Assembly: GCA_023667385.1 (NCBI GenBank)
Contig: JAMPAE010000032.1
Span: 1 to 11,145, forward strand
Length of the DNA: 11,145 nt
Reading direction: 5' to 3'
DNA from: Ruminococcus sp.
GTDB lineage: Bacteria > Bacillota > Clostridia > Oscillospirales > Acutalibacteraceae
In this document: in pieces, positions 1-6,282 of the stretch
Numbering within the stretch: the first letter of the stretch is position 1
Layout: each line of letters starts with the position of its first letter
Translations under genes and position numbers: made by a program
The notes under the pieces: model-generated
Database searches by the model: none
The model's input: only the letters and a program-made list of their open reading frames with translations
What the model was told of the DNA's origin: nothing

Positions 1-1
1 G

Positions 2-1060
2 GATAATAAAGATAAGATCATTTCTCATGAATATGACTATACATTTGATAATTTTATTATCGGTCCATCAAACCGATTTGCTCATGCGGCTGCGCTGAAC
101 GTTGCGAATAATCCGGGAAAAGCATATAATCCGCTTTTCATTTACGGACATTCAGGACTTGGCAAAACACATCTTCTCAGTGCAATTAAACATGAAATTG
201 AAACAAAAAATCCTGCCGCCAAAATTATCTACACAAGCGGTGAACATTTCACAAACGATCTTGTTAACTGTGTTCGAAATCAGTCAAACGGCTATGCTAA
301 TAATCCGTTTCTTGAATTTCATGAAAAATACAGAACGTGCGATGTGCTTTTAATTGATGACATTCAGTTTATTGCGGCAAAGGAAGCAACTCAGGAGGAA
401 TTTTTCCACACATTTAATGCGCTGAATAATGCCGGAAAACAGATTGTTCTCACTTCAGACAGACCGCCAAAAGAAATGTTGACTCTTGAAGAAAGACTTC
501 GCACACGTTTTGAATGGGGACTCATTGCAGACATTACTCCGCCGCCGCTTGAAACAAGAATGGCTATTGTTCAGAAAAAAGCAGATGATTTAAACCTTGA
601 ACTCAGCGATGAAATCATTACTTTCATTGCCGATAATATCAAGAAAAACATTCGTCAGCTTGAGGGCGCAGTCAAAAAAATCAAGGCATATCAAGAAGTT
701 GAGGGCACAAAACCGAACATTGCAATTGCAAAAAAAGCAATCAGTGACATTATAAATGACAATCAGCCGCTTCCGATGACGATTGAAAACATCATCAATG
801 AAGTTGCAAGAACATTTGATGTCAGTGTGGCAGACATTCGTTCTGACAAGAGAAACGCAAAAATTTCTCAGGCAAGGCAGGTTGCCATCTATATTATAAG
901 CGAGGTTACAAACCTTTCGCTCAAAGCAATCGGCAAAGAATTTGGTGATAAGCACTATTCAACCATTATATATGCACTGAAAGAAATTAAATCAAAGCTT
1001 GAAACAAATGTTGCCCTAAAAGCAACTGTTGATGACATCATCAAAAACATCAACGAATAA
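2..1060 (+). CDS. dnaA: Chromosomal replication initiator DnaA, partial (5' end outside window)
   Basis: DnaA is the AAA+ ATPase that binds origin boxes, forms a filament and unwinds the origin. The frame is open from base 2 and gives 352 residues; roughly the first 90-100 residues (domains I and II) lie upstream of the window. Visible in order: the domain III start (YTFDNFIIGPSNRFAHAA), Walker A GHSGLGKTH (visible residues 49-57; many family members have GGVGLGKTH), Walker B LLIDDIQF (about nt 347-370), sensor 1 LTSDRPPKEM, the arginine-finger region ERLRTRFEWG, and domain IV from about nt 780. Domain IV keeps the basic-loop Arg (nt 851-853, equivalent to E. coli R399), but its recognition helix reads GDKHYSTII where the family has GGRDHTTVI, so the Asp-His pair is His-Tyr. 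An ATG at 344 is internal (it falls in Walker B) and is not the start. Identity is certain; the altered specificity is inference. Confidence 0.97.
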   Translation, partial: DNKDKIISHEYDYTFDNFIIGPSNRFAHAAALNVANNPGKAYNPLFIYGHSGLGKTHLLSAIKHEIETKNPAAKIIYTSGEHFTNDLVNCVRNQSNGYANNPFLEFHEKYRTCDVLLIDDIQFIAAKEATQEEFFHTFNALNNAGKQIVLTSDRPPKEMLTLEERLRTRFEWGLIADITPPPLETRMAIVQKKADDLNLELSDEIITFIADNIKKNIRQLEGAVKKIKAYQEVEGTKPNIAIAKKAISDIINDNQPLPMTIENIINEVARTFDVSVADIRSDKRNAKISQARQVAIYIISEVTNLSLKAIGKEFGDKHYSTIIYALKEIKSKLETNVALKATVDDIIKNINE

Positions 1061-1105
1061 AAACAAGTTTTAAACATTTTATTTAACATTCAACATCTTG
1101 TTTTT
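1059..1105. repeat. Perfect 9-bp inverted repeat just after dnaA
   Basis: AAAAACAAG (1059-1067) is perfectly complementary to CTTGTTTTT (1097-1105), with a 29-nt loop that contains three of the TTNAACAT-type sites. With only two G/C pairs and a long loop it would be a weak terminator for dnaA. It could equally be part of the origin geometry or chance in AT-rich DNA. Confidence 0.3.
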
Positions 1106-1375
1106 AACATTGCTAACATTTTGCAAAAACGTGATGTTGAAAGATGAAAGTGTTTTAACATTTGTTTCAACTGTTAAAAATTGGGATCAGTACCCATAAA
1201 TACTGAGAAAAAAACAGAATTCCACAATTTAACATTGCATAATACAAAGACAAAATTTAATTATATATATTTTATACAAAATGCGATGATTAAGAGATTT
1301 TCATGAAAAATTAAAATTCATTCAAAATTTCATCTTTTCGCTTCATTTATTCTTTATTTATTAGGAGGAAGAAAA
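1061..1375. other. dnaA-dnaN spacer, candidate replication origin (oriC) region
   Basis: This 315-bp AT-rich stretch holds no credible gene. In Firmicutes the origin boxes and unwinding element commonly sit on one or both sides of dnaA, and this is the dnaA-dnaN side. It splits into a box-like array (about 1070-1236) and a very AT-rich part (about 1237-1345) that includes an alternating A/T run near 1258-1275 and could serve as an unwinding element. I find no canonical TTATCCACA or its complement. The closest piece is TTCCACA at 1220-1226, whose upstream half does not fit. No confident promoter for dnaN was found; the dnaN ribosome site AGGAGG is at 1363-1368. The origin role rests on position and the repeat array. 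The other side of dnaA is outside the window. Confidence 0.6.
1070..1236. repeat. Array of TTNAACATT repeats, candidate non-canonical DnaA boxes
   Basis: Five exact copies of TTNAACATT lie on the + strand at 1070-1078 (TTAAACATT), 1082-1090, 1103-1111, 1154-1162 and 1228-1236 (the last four all TTTAACATT). Near-copies are TTCAACATC at 1089-1097 (+) and 1133-1141 (-), GCTAACATT at 1112-1120 (+) and TTTAACAGT at 1170-1178 (-). Left edges at 1082/1103 and at 1112/1133/1154 are 21 bp apart, about two helical turns. Against the usual box TTATNCACA the motif keeps the leading TT and the central CA but not the final CA. Binding by DnaA is inferred from position and from the altered recognition helix of the adjacent DnaA. 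Sites for another origin-binding protein, or dnaN control sites, are alternatives. Confidence 0.6.
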
Positions 1376-2470
1376 ATGAAAATTGTTTGTGACAGCGCTA
1401 AATTAGCAAAAGCTTGCATGAACGTTCAAAGAACTGTTTCCAGCAAATCAACTATACCTGCAATTGAAGGTATTCTTATTAAGGCATCGGGAGACAGCAT
1501 CAATCTGACAGGTTATGATCTTGAAGTCGGTACTGATACTTATATTCCTGCTGAAGTTGAAGAAAACGGAGAAATCATTCTCAATGCAAAGCATCTTTGC
1601 GACATTTTAAGAATGGTACCAGATGATACTGTTTCAATTGACAGCGACGAAAGATGTATTTGCAAAATTAAAAGCGGTGAAACAGAATATTCGCTTATTG
1701 GAATTGCATCCGATGAATATCCGGATATCCCCTCGGTTTCAAGCGGATTTCCAATTGTGATTAATCAGGCAATCCTTAAAGATATGATTAAAAAAACAAT
1801 TTTTTCAGTTTCAACAAGTGAACGAAATCCTGTGCATTCAGGCATCAAATTTGAAATTTCAAACGGAAAAATTGTGCTTGTTGCCGTTGACGGTGCACGA
1901 CTTGCAATCAGAAGAGAAGACATTGACTACACAGGTGAAGATGTTTCCTTTGTTGTTCCGGCAAAAACACTTGGCGAAGTTGTGAAGCTTGGCGAAGATG
2001 ATGAAGGTGTTTATTCAATTAACGTTGGTAAAAGACACATCTGCTTTGAAGTTGGTGAATACAGAATCATTTCAAGACTTCTTGAGGGAAATTTCATTGA
2101 TTATAAGGCGGCAATTCCTCTCACAAGTTCAACAACAGTCATTGCTCCGACAAGGAGAGTTGTTGAATGCATCGAAAGAACTTCACTTATCATCACAGAC
2201 AGATCAAGCCCTGTTAAATGCGCAATTGAAAACGGTGTGATGAAATTTTCATGCATAACAACAATTGGTACGGCAAATGACAAGATGCCTGCCGACATTG
2301 AAGGAAAAGACATTGAAATCGGTTTTAACAACAAATTCGTGCTTGATGCGCTCAAAGCTTGTGACACAGACACAATCAAAATGGAACTTAATTCATCAAG
2401 CCAGCCGATTATTGTAATACCAACTGAGGGTGATAAGTTCCTCTTCCTCATTCTTCCTGTAAGAATCTGA
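1376..2470 (+). CDS. dnaN: DNA polymerase III beta subunit (sliding clamp)
   Basis: DnaN forms the ring-shaped dimer that encircles DNA and tethers the replicative polymerase, and also recruits mismatch-repair and other partner proteins. The product is 364 residues, close to the usual 365-380. It shows the expected three repeats of the clamp fold: an N-terminal domain starting MKIVCDSAKLAKACMNVQRT, a middle domain after about residue 125 containing VSTSERNPVHSGIKFE, and a C-terminal domain from about 245 ending ILPVRI. That C-terminus matches the conserved tail beside the peptide-binding pocket. The start is well supported by AGGAGG at 1363-1368, seven bases before ATG. It follows the candidate origin spacer and precedes yaaA by 30 bp, so it probably heads the operon through remB. 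No unusual residues were noted. Confidence 0.98.
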   Translation: MKIVCDSAKLAKACMNVQRTVSSKSTIPAIEGILIKASGDSINLTGYDLEVGTDTYIPAEVEENGEIILNAKHLCDILRMVPDDTVSIDSDERCICKIKSGETEYSLIGIASDEYPDIPSVSSGFPIVINQAILKDMIKKTIFSVSTSERNPVHSGIKFEISNGKIVLVAVDGARLAIRREDIDYTGEDVSFVVPAKTLGEVVKLGEDDEGVYSINVGKRHICFEVGEYRIISRLLEGNFIDYKAAIPLTSSTTVIAPTRRVVECIERTSLIITDRSSPVKCAIENGVMKFSCITTIGTANDKMPADIEGKDIEIGFNNKFVLDALKACDTDTIKMELNSSSQPIIVIPTEGDKFLFLILPVRI

Positions 2471-2500
2471 TAAATCCAAAGCTGAAAAGAAGAGTTGATT

Positions 2501-2743
2501 ATGAAAGTAGTTGTTAAAGTTTCAAAGAAAAAAAGAGTGCCGGTTGTTATAACAACTGATTACATCAGGCTTGATGCAGCACTGAAGCTTGCAAATGTTG
2601 CAGGCACAGGAGGTCAGGCAAAAGCTCTCATTCAGGATGAACTTGTAAAGGTCAACGGAGAAGTTTGCCCGCAAAGAGGAAAAAAGCTTCGTGACGGAGA
2701 TAATTTTGAATTTGAAAGAGTTATCTATGAGGTGACAAAGTGA
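2501..2743 (+). CDS. yaaA: S4-domain RNA-binding protein of the YaaA family
   Basis: This small protein has 80 residues from ATG 2501, or 82 from an in-frame TTG at 2495. It is dominated by an S4 RNA-binding fold: DYIRLDAALKLANVAGTGGQAK, then ALIQDELVKVNGEVCPQRGKKLRDGD, the same helix-loop-strand pattern as ribosomal protein S4 and pseudouridine synthases. The family member between dnaN and recF in Bacillus is YaaA, linked to ribosome function; the exact role here is not known. ATG 2501 is preferred for codon type. The upstream purine stretch (AAGAAGAG, about 2487-2494) is a weak ribosome site that could serve either start. The stop overlaps the recF start by 4 bp, indicating translational coupling. 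Family call strong, start moderate. Confidence 0.9.
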   Translation: MKVVVKVSKKKRVPVVITTDYIRLDAALKLANVAGTGGQAKALIQDELVKVNGEVCPQRGKKLRDGDNFEFERVIYEVTK

Positions 2744-3846
2744 ACATAAGCAAGCTTGAGGTTGTTGACTTTCGTAATATTGCAAAGGAAATCATTGAGC
2801 CTTGCGAGGGTGTAAACATAATTCATGGTGACAACGCTCAGGGAAAAACAAATTTACTTGAAAGTATTTGGCTTTTCACAGGATGCAGGAGCTTTCGTGG
2901 ATCAAAAGACGGTGAGCTGATTAACTTCAATGCAAAAAAGTCGCTTCTCAGCCTTGACTTTTTCGGATATGACAGGGAACAAAATCTCTATCTTGAAATT
3001 GAAAAAGGCAGAAAGTTTATGCTGAACGGCGTTAAGGTGAAATCTGCATCAAAGGTTATGGGTGAATTTCTTGCAATTGTTTTTTCACCTGTTCATCTTT
3101 CGCTTGTCAAAGACGGTCCTTATGAAAGACGCAGATTTCTTGACATTGCAATCAGTCAGCTAAAGCCTAAGTATGCAGTGACTCTTTCACAATATAACAA
3201 AGCTCTCAGTCAGAGAAACATTCTTCTTAAAGATATTTATTATCACAGTGAATTATATGATACACTTGACATTTGGGAAGAAAGAATTGCATTTTATGCA
3301 GGAGAAATCATTAGGCAGCGAGTTGGCTATATAAACAGACTTTCACAGTTTTGCAGCGAAATTTACAGCGGCATTTCCTGTGGAAAAGAAAAATTGGAGC
3401 TTTCCTATTTTCAGCAGTGCCCTGCTTATGGTGAAAATCGGCAGGAGCTTTATGAAAACATAAAAGTTTTGCTTTCCGCTTCAAGAAAAAATGACATTGT
3501 AACGGGTTTTACTTCTGTTGGACCGCATCGTGATGACATTAACATCAAAATTGACGGTTTATCTGCAAGAAGCTATGGTTCGCAAGGTCAGCAGCGTTCG
3601 GCTGCACTTGCATTGAAGCTTGGTGAAGCGGCAGTAATCAAGGATTTTTCAGGTCAGCAGCCTGTTGCACTTCTTGATGATGTCATGAGTGAGCTTGATG
3701 TTTCAAGGCAGAATTATATATTAAATCATATAAAGGACTGGCAGGTATTCATTACCTGTTGTGACCCTGCATCAGTTCAAAATCTGAAATACGGCAAAGC
3801 GTTTGAAATAAATAACGGACGCTGCATCGGTAATTCAAAAAGGTAG
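2740..3846 (+). CDS. recF: DNA replication and repair protein RecF
   Basis: RecF is an SMC/ABC-like ATPase that binds gapped DNA and, with RecO and RecR, helps load RecA. The product has 368 residues, normal for the family. Walker A is GDNAQGKT at residues 30-37. The ABC signature region is GSQGQQRSAALALKLGEA from residue 280. Walker B is ALLDDVMSELD around 310-320, with the acidic pair D313-D314. The start is GTG at 2740, overlapping the yaaA stop by 4 bp (GTGA) and preceded by GAGGTGA at 2729-2735, a good ribosome site. ATP-binding and signature residues all look intact. Operon position between yaaA and remB is as in Bacillus. Confidence 0.97.
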   Translation: MNISKLEVVDFRNIAKEIIEPCEGVNIIHGDNAQGKTNLLESIWLFTGCRSFRGSKDGELINFNAKKSLLSLDFFGYDREQNLYLEIEKGRKFMLNGVKVKSASKVMGEFLAIVFSPVHLSLVKDGPYERRRFLDIAISQLKPKYAVTLSQYNKALSQRNILLKDIYYHSELYDTLDIWEERIAFYAGEIIRQRVGYINRLSQFCSEIYSGISCGKEKLELSYFQQCPAYGENRQELYENIKVLLSASRKNDIVTGFTSVGPHRDDINIKIDGLSARSYGSQGQQRSAALALKLGEAAVIKDFSGQQPVALLDDVMSELDVSRQNYILNHIKDWQVFITCCDPASVQNLKYGKAFEINNGRCIGNSKR

Positions 3847-3855
3847 CTTAAAATT

Positions 3856-4113
3856 ATGTATCTGCATTTAGGTCAGAATACGGTTGTGACACATGATGAA
3901 ATTCTTGGAATTTTTGATTTGGATAACACAACTGTTTCAAAAAATACAAGAGATTATCTTTCAATGGCAGAAAAGAACAATAAAATTATTTATGTTTCAA
4001 ACGAACTGCCTAAATCATTCATTGTCTGTGTTGATTCAACTGTTTATATTTCGCAGATTTCAGTTGCAACGCTTCTCAAACGAATGAACAACAAAAAGCT
4101 TGAAACAAATTAA
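3856..4113 (+). CDS. remB: RemB-type DNA-binding regulator (DUF370, YaaB family)
   Basis: This 85-residue protein begins MYLHLGQNTVVTHDEILGIFD, matching the short RemA/RemB (DUF370) family. In Bacillus subtilis the gene between recF and gyrB is remB (yaaB), and the related RemA is a DNA-binding regulator of biofilm-matrix genes. The central strand pattern (KSFIVCVDSTVYISQIS) and the tail SVATLLKRMNN fit the family. The start is ATG 3856, with AAAGG at about 3839-3843 twelve bases upstream and only 9 bp after the recF stop, so it is probably cotranscribed. Which genes it controls here cannot be told. The assignment rests on the N-terminal motif, size and synteny. Confidence 0.88.
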   Translation: MYLHLGQNTVVTHDEILGIFDLDNTTVSKNTRDYLSMAEKNNKIIYVSNELPKSFIVCVDSTVYISQISVATLLKRMNNKKLETN

Positions 4114-4124
4114 TTAAATCACTA

Positions 4125-4139
4125 ATCGGCTCAGCCGAT
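4125..4139. repeat. Short perfect hairpin between remB and gyrB
   Basis: ATCGGC-TCA-GCCGAT is a 6-bp perfect stem with a 3-nt loop in the 50-bp gap between remB and gyrB. No T-run follows, so it is not a typical intrinsic terminator. It ends 12 bases before the gyrB ribosome site GGAGGT and could be an mRNA processing or stability element. Confidence 0.45.
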
Positions 4140-4163
4140 ATAAACTGAAACGGAGGTTAAACC

Positions 4164-6173
4164 GTGGATATTAATGAAAATGAAAATGTTCAGCAGGCTG
4201 CTGCTCAGGAAAATCCTGTGCCGCAAGAAATTGTTGAACCCGAAATTGAAACAATGGATACGGCTGTTACTCAGGAGTATAATGCTGATGCAATTCAGGT
4301 GCTTGAGGGCCTTGAGGCTGTCAGAATCAGACCCGGTATGTATATCGGCTCAACAGGACCGAGAGGCTTACACCACCTTGTTTATGAAATTGTTGATAAC
4401 TCAATTGACGAGGCACTTGCAGGCTACTGTACTCACATTGAGGTTGAAATTTTGCCGGGTAATGTCATCACTGTTCGTGATAACGGACGTGGTATTCCGA
4501 CAGGCATAAACGAACAGCAGGGACTTCCGGCTGTTACGGTTGTTTTAACTGTGCTCCATGCCGGCGGCAAGTTCGGCGGAAGCGGATATAAGGTTTCGGG
4601 CGGTTTGCATGGTGTTGGTTCTTCCGTTGTTAATGCTCTTTCTGAATGGATGGAGGTTGAGGTTTCACAAAACGGCCATGTTCATCATCAGAAATTTGCA
4701 AGAGGTAAAATTGAAACCGACCTCACCATCATCGGTGATACAGATAAAACAGGAACATTCATTAAATTCAAGCCCGACGCAGAAATTTTCAAGGAAACAA
4801 CTGAATATGACTATGAAACCTTGCAGCGTCATCTTCGTGAATCTGCTTTCCTTAATGCAGGCATTTCAATCACGCTGACTGATAAGCGTGACGAAGAAAA
4901 TATTGTTGAGGATGTTTTCTGTTATGAGGGTGGTATCGGCTCATTTGTTGAATTTATCAACAAAAGCAGAGGTCTCACTCCTGTTCATGAAAAACCGATT
5001 CATTTTGCAACCGTTTCAGGTGACAGAAGCGCTGAAATTGCGCTCATGTATAACGATGGATATAATGAAACCATGCTTTCATACGCCAATAACGTTCATA
5101 CCATTGACGGTGGTACGCATGAAACAGGTTTCAAAACTGCACTTACAAAGGTATTTAACGAATACGGTAAAAAATACGGTTATATAAAAGATGCAGACAA
5201 AAAACTTTCAGGTGACGATTGCCGTGAAGGCTTGGTTGCAGTCATCAGCGTTAAGCTGACAGATGCACAGTTTGAAGGTCAGACAAAGGGTAAGCTCGGC
5301 AACACTGAAATGACAAAGCTTGTTTCTAACACGGTTTATTCAAAGCTTTCCGATTATTTTGAAGAAAATCCACAAATTGCAAAGGTAATTCTTTCAAAAG
5401 CACTTGATGCTTCAAGAGCAAGGGAAGCTGCAAGAAAAGCAAGAGAAGCTGCAAGAAGAAAATCACCGCTTGAAAGCAACTCACTTCCCGGTAAGCTTGC
5501 AGACTGCACAGAAAAAGACCCTGCTAAAACTGAAATTTTCATCGTCGAGGGTGACTCGGCAGGCGGCTCTGCAAAAGAGGGCAGAGACAGAACAATTCAG
5601 GCAATCCTCCCTCTTTGGGGTAAAATGCTCAACGTTGAAAAATCACGCCTTGACAAGGTTATCGGTAATGACAAGCTTCAGCCTGTTGTTACTGCCCTTG
5701 GTGCAGGCATTGATGAAGATTTCAATCCCGAAAAATTGCGCTATCATAAAATTGTTATCATGGCCGATGCCGACGTTGACGGTGCTCACATCAGAACACT
5801 TTTGCTGACGTTCTTCTTCAGATATATGCGCCCGCTTATTGATAACGGTTATGTTTATATTGCACAGCCTCCGCTTTATAAGCTTTCAAAAGGACAAAAG
5901 CACGTTTATGCTTATTCCGATGAAGAAAGAGACAGAGTGATGGCAGAAATGCCGGGTGCTGCAATTCAGCGTTACAAAGGTCTTGGTGAAATGGACCCTG
6001 AACAGCTTTGGGAAACAACAATGAATCCGGAAACCAGAATCATGCTTCGTGTTACACTTGAAGATGCTGTTCAGGCAGATGAAACTTTTTCAATCCTCAT
6101 GGGTGACAAGGTTGAACCAAGACGAGAATTTATTGAAAAAAATGCTAAGTATGTTCAGAATCTTGACATCTGA
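4164..6173 (+). CDS. gyrB: DNA gyrase subunit B, with acidic N-terminal extension
   Basis: GyrB supplies the ATPase and the TOPRIM metal site of gyrase, which introduces negative supercoils. The product has 669 residues, about 30 longer than Bacillus GyrB. The extra length is N-terminal: the first ~38 residues are acidic and Gln-rich, with no Lys or Arg before R54. The GTG start at 4164 is secure, since GGAGGT lies at 4152-4157; the internal ATG at 4254 has no ribosome site. The GHKL ATPase shows E75-IVD-N79, D106-NGRGIP and the ATP lid GGLHGVG at 146-152. TOPRIM shows E462-GDSAGGSAKEG and the metal-binding D535-A-D537-V-D539. The C-terminal motif QRYKGLGEMDPEQLWETTM is present. One oddity is PLWGKMLNVEK: W485 falls where E. 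coli has K447 and many Gram-positives have Arg. GyrA follows after 109 bp. Confidence 0.98.
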   Translation: MDINENENVQQAAAQENPVPQEIVEPEIETMDTAVTQEYNADAIQVLEGLEAVRIRPGMYIGSTGPRGLHHLVYEIVDNSIDEALAGYCTHIEVEILPGNVITVRDNGRGIPTGINEQQGLPAVTVVLTVLHAGGKFGGSGYKVSGGLHGVGSSVVNALSEWMEVEVSQNGHVHHQKFARGKIETDLTIIGDTDKTGTFIKFKPDAEIFKETTEYDYETLQRHLRESAFLNAGISITLTDKRDEENIVEDVFCYEGGIGSFVEFINKSRGLTPVHEKPIHFATVSGDRSAEIALMYNDGYNETMLSYANNVHTIDGGTHETGFKTALTKVFNEYGKKYGYIKDADKKLSGDDCREGLVAVISVKLTDAQFEGQTKGKLGNTEMTKLVSNTVYSKLSDYFEENPQIAKVILSKALDASRAREAARKAREAARRKSPLESNSLPGKLADCTEKDPAKTEIFIVEGDSAGGSAKEGRDRTIQAILPLWGKMLNVEKSRLDKVIGNDKLQPVVTALGAGIDEDFNPEKLRYHKIVIMADADVDGAHIRTLLLTFFFRYMRPLIDNGYVYIAQPPLYKLSKGQKHVYAYSDEERDRVMAEMPGAAIQRYKGLGEMDPEQLWETTMNPETRIMLRVTLEDAVQADETFSILMGDKVEPRREFIEKNAKYVQNLDI

Positions 6174-6234
6174 TAATATTTACATTTCTATTTATTTTCT
6201 GCCGAATGATTTTGTTCGGATGCATATGAATCAA

Positions 6235-6282
6235 TAAGAAAGGAGCGTTTCGGGAAAAAATCCTGAATCGCATGCGATAAAA
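6235..6282 (+). promoter_or_regulatory. gyrA leader: Shine-Dalgarno, hairpin, distant start codon
   Basis: A strong ribosome site AAAGGAG (6239-6245) lies 37 nt before the gyrA ATG, too far for ordinary use, and no in-frame ATG, GTG or TTG lies between them after the TAA at 6235. Immediately after the site, CGTTTCGGGA (6246-6255) pairs with TCCTGAATCG (6261-6270) across a five-A loop, with one T-T mismatch and one G-U pair. Folding leaves about 12 unpaired bases between ribosome site and start. A second ATG at 6272 opens the two-codon frame ATG CGA TAA, ending two bases before the real ATG. A weaker 5-bp stem (CCGAA 6202-6206 / TTCGG 6215-6219) lies upstream. The 10-mer TAAGAAAGGA (6235-6244) recurs before the HAD gene in the same arrangement. 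Confidence 0.55.

Noticed and set aside
344..1060. Treating ATG 344 as the dnaA start
   Set aside because: It lies inside Walker B, and the same frame is open and clearly DnaA-like back to base 2.
1218..1226. AATTCCACA as a canonical DnaA box
   Set aside because: Only 6 of 9 positions match and the leading TT is missing.
1238..1278. CATAAT and TATACA as -10 boxes for dnaN
   Set aside because: No reasonable -35 sequence at the right distance; such hexamers are expected by chance in AT-rich DNA.
5413..5463. Ala/Arg/Glu-rich repeat in gyrB as an insertion
   Set aside because: SRAREAARKAREAARRK is the ordinary helical segment before the TOPRIM domain in many GyrB proteins.
5404..5808. Alternative + frame inside gyrB
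   Set aside because: It overlaps the conserved TOPRIM coding frame and has no family resemblance.
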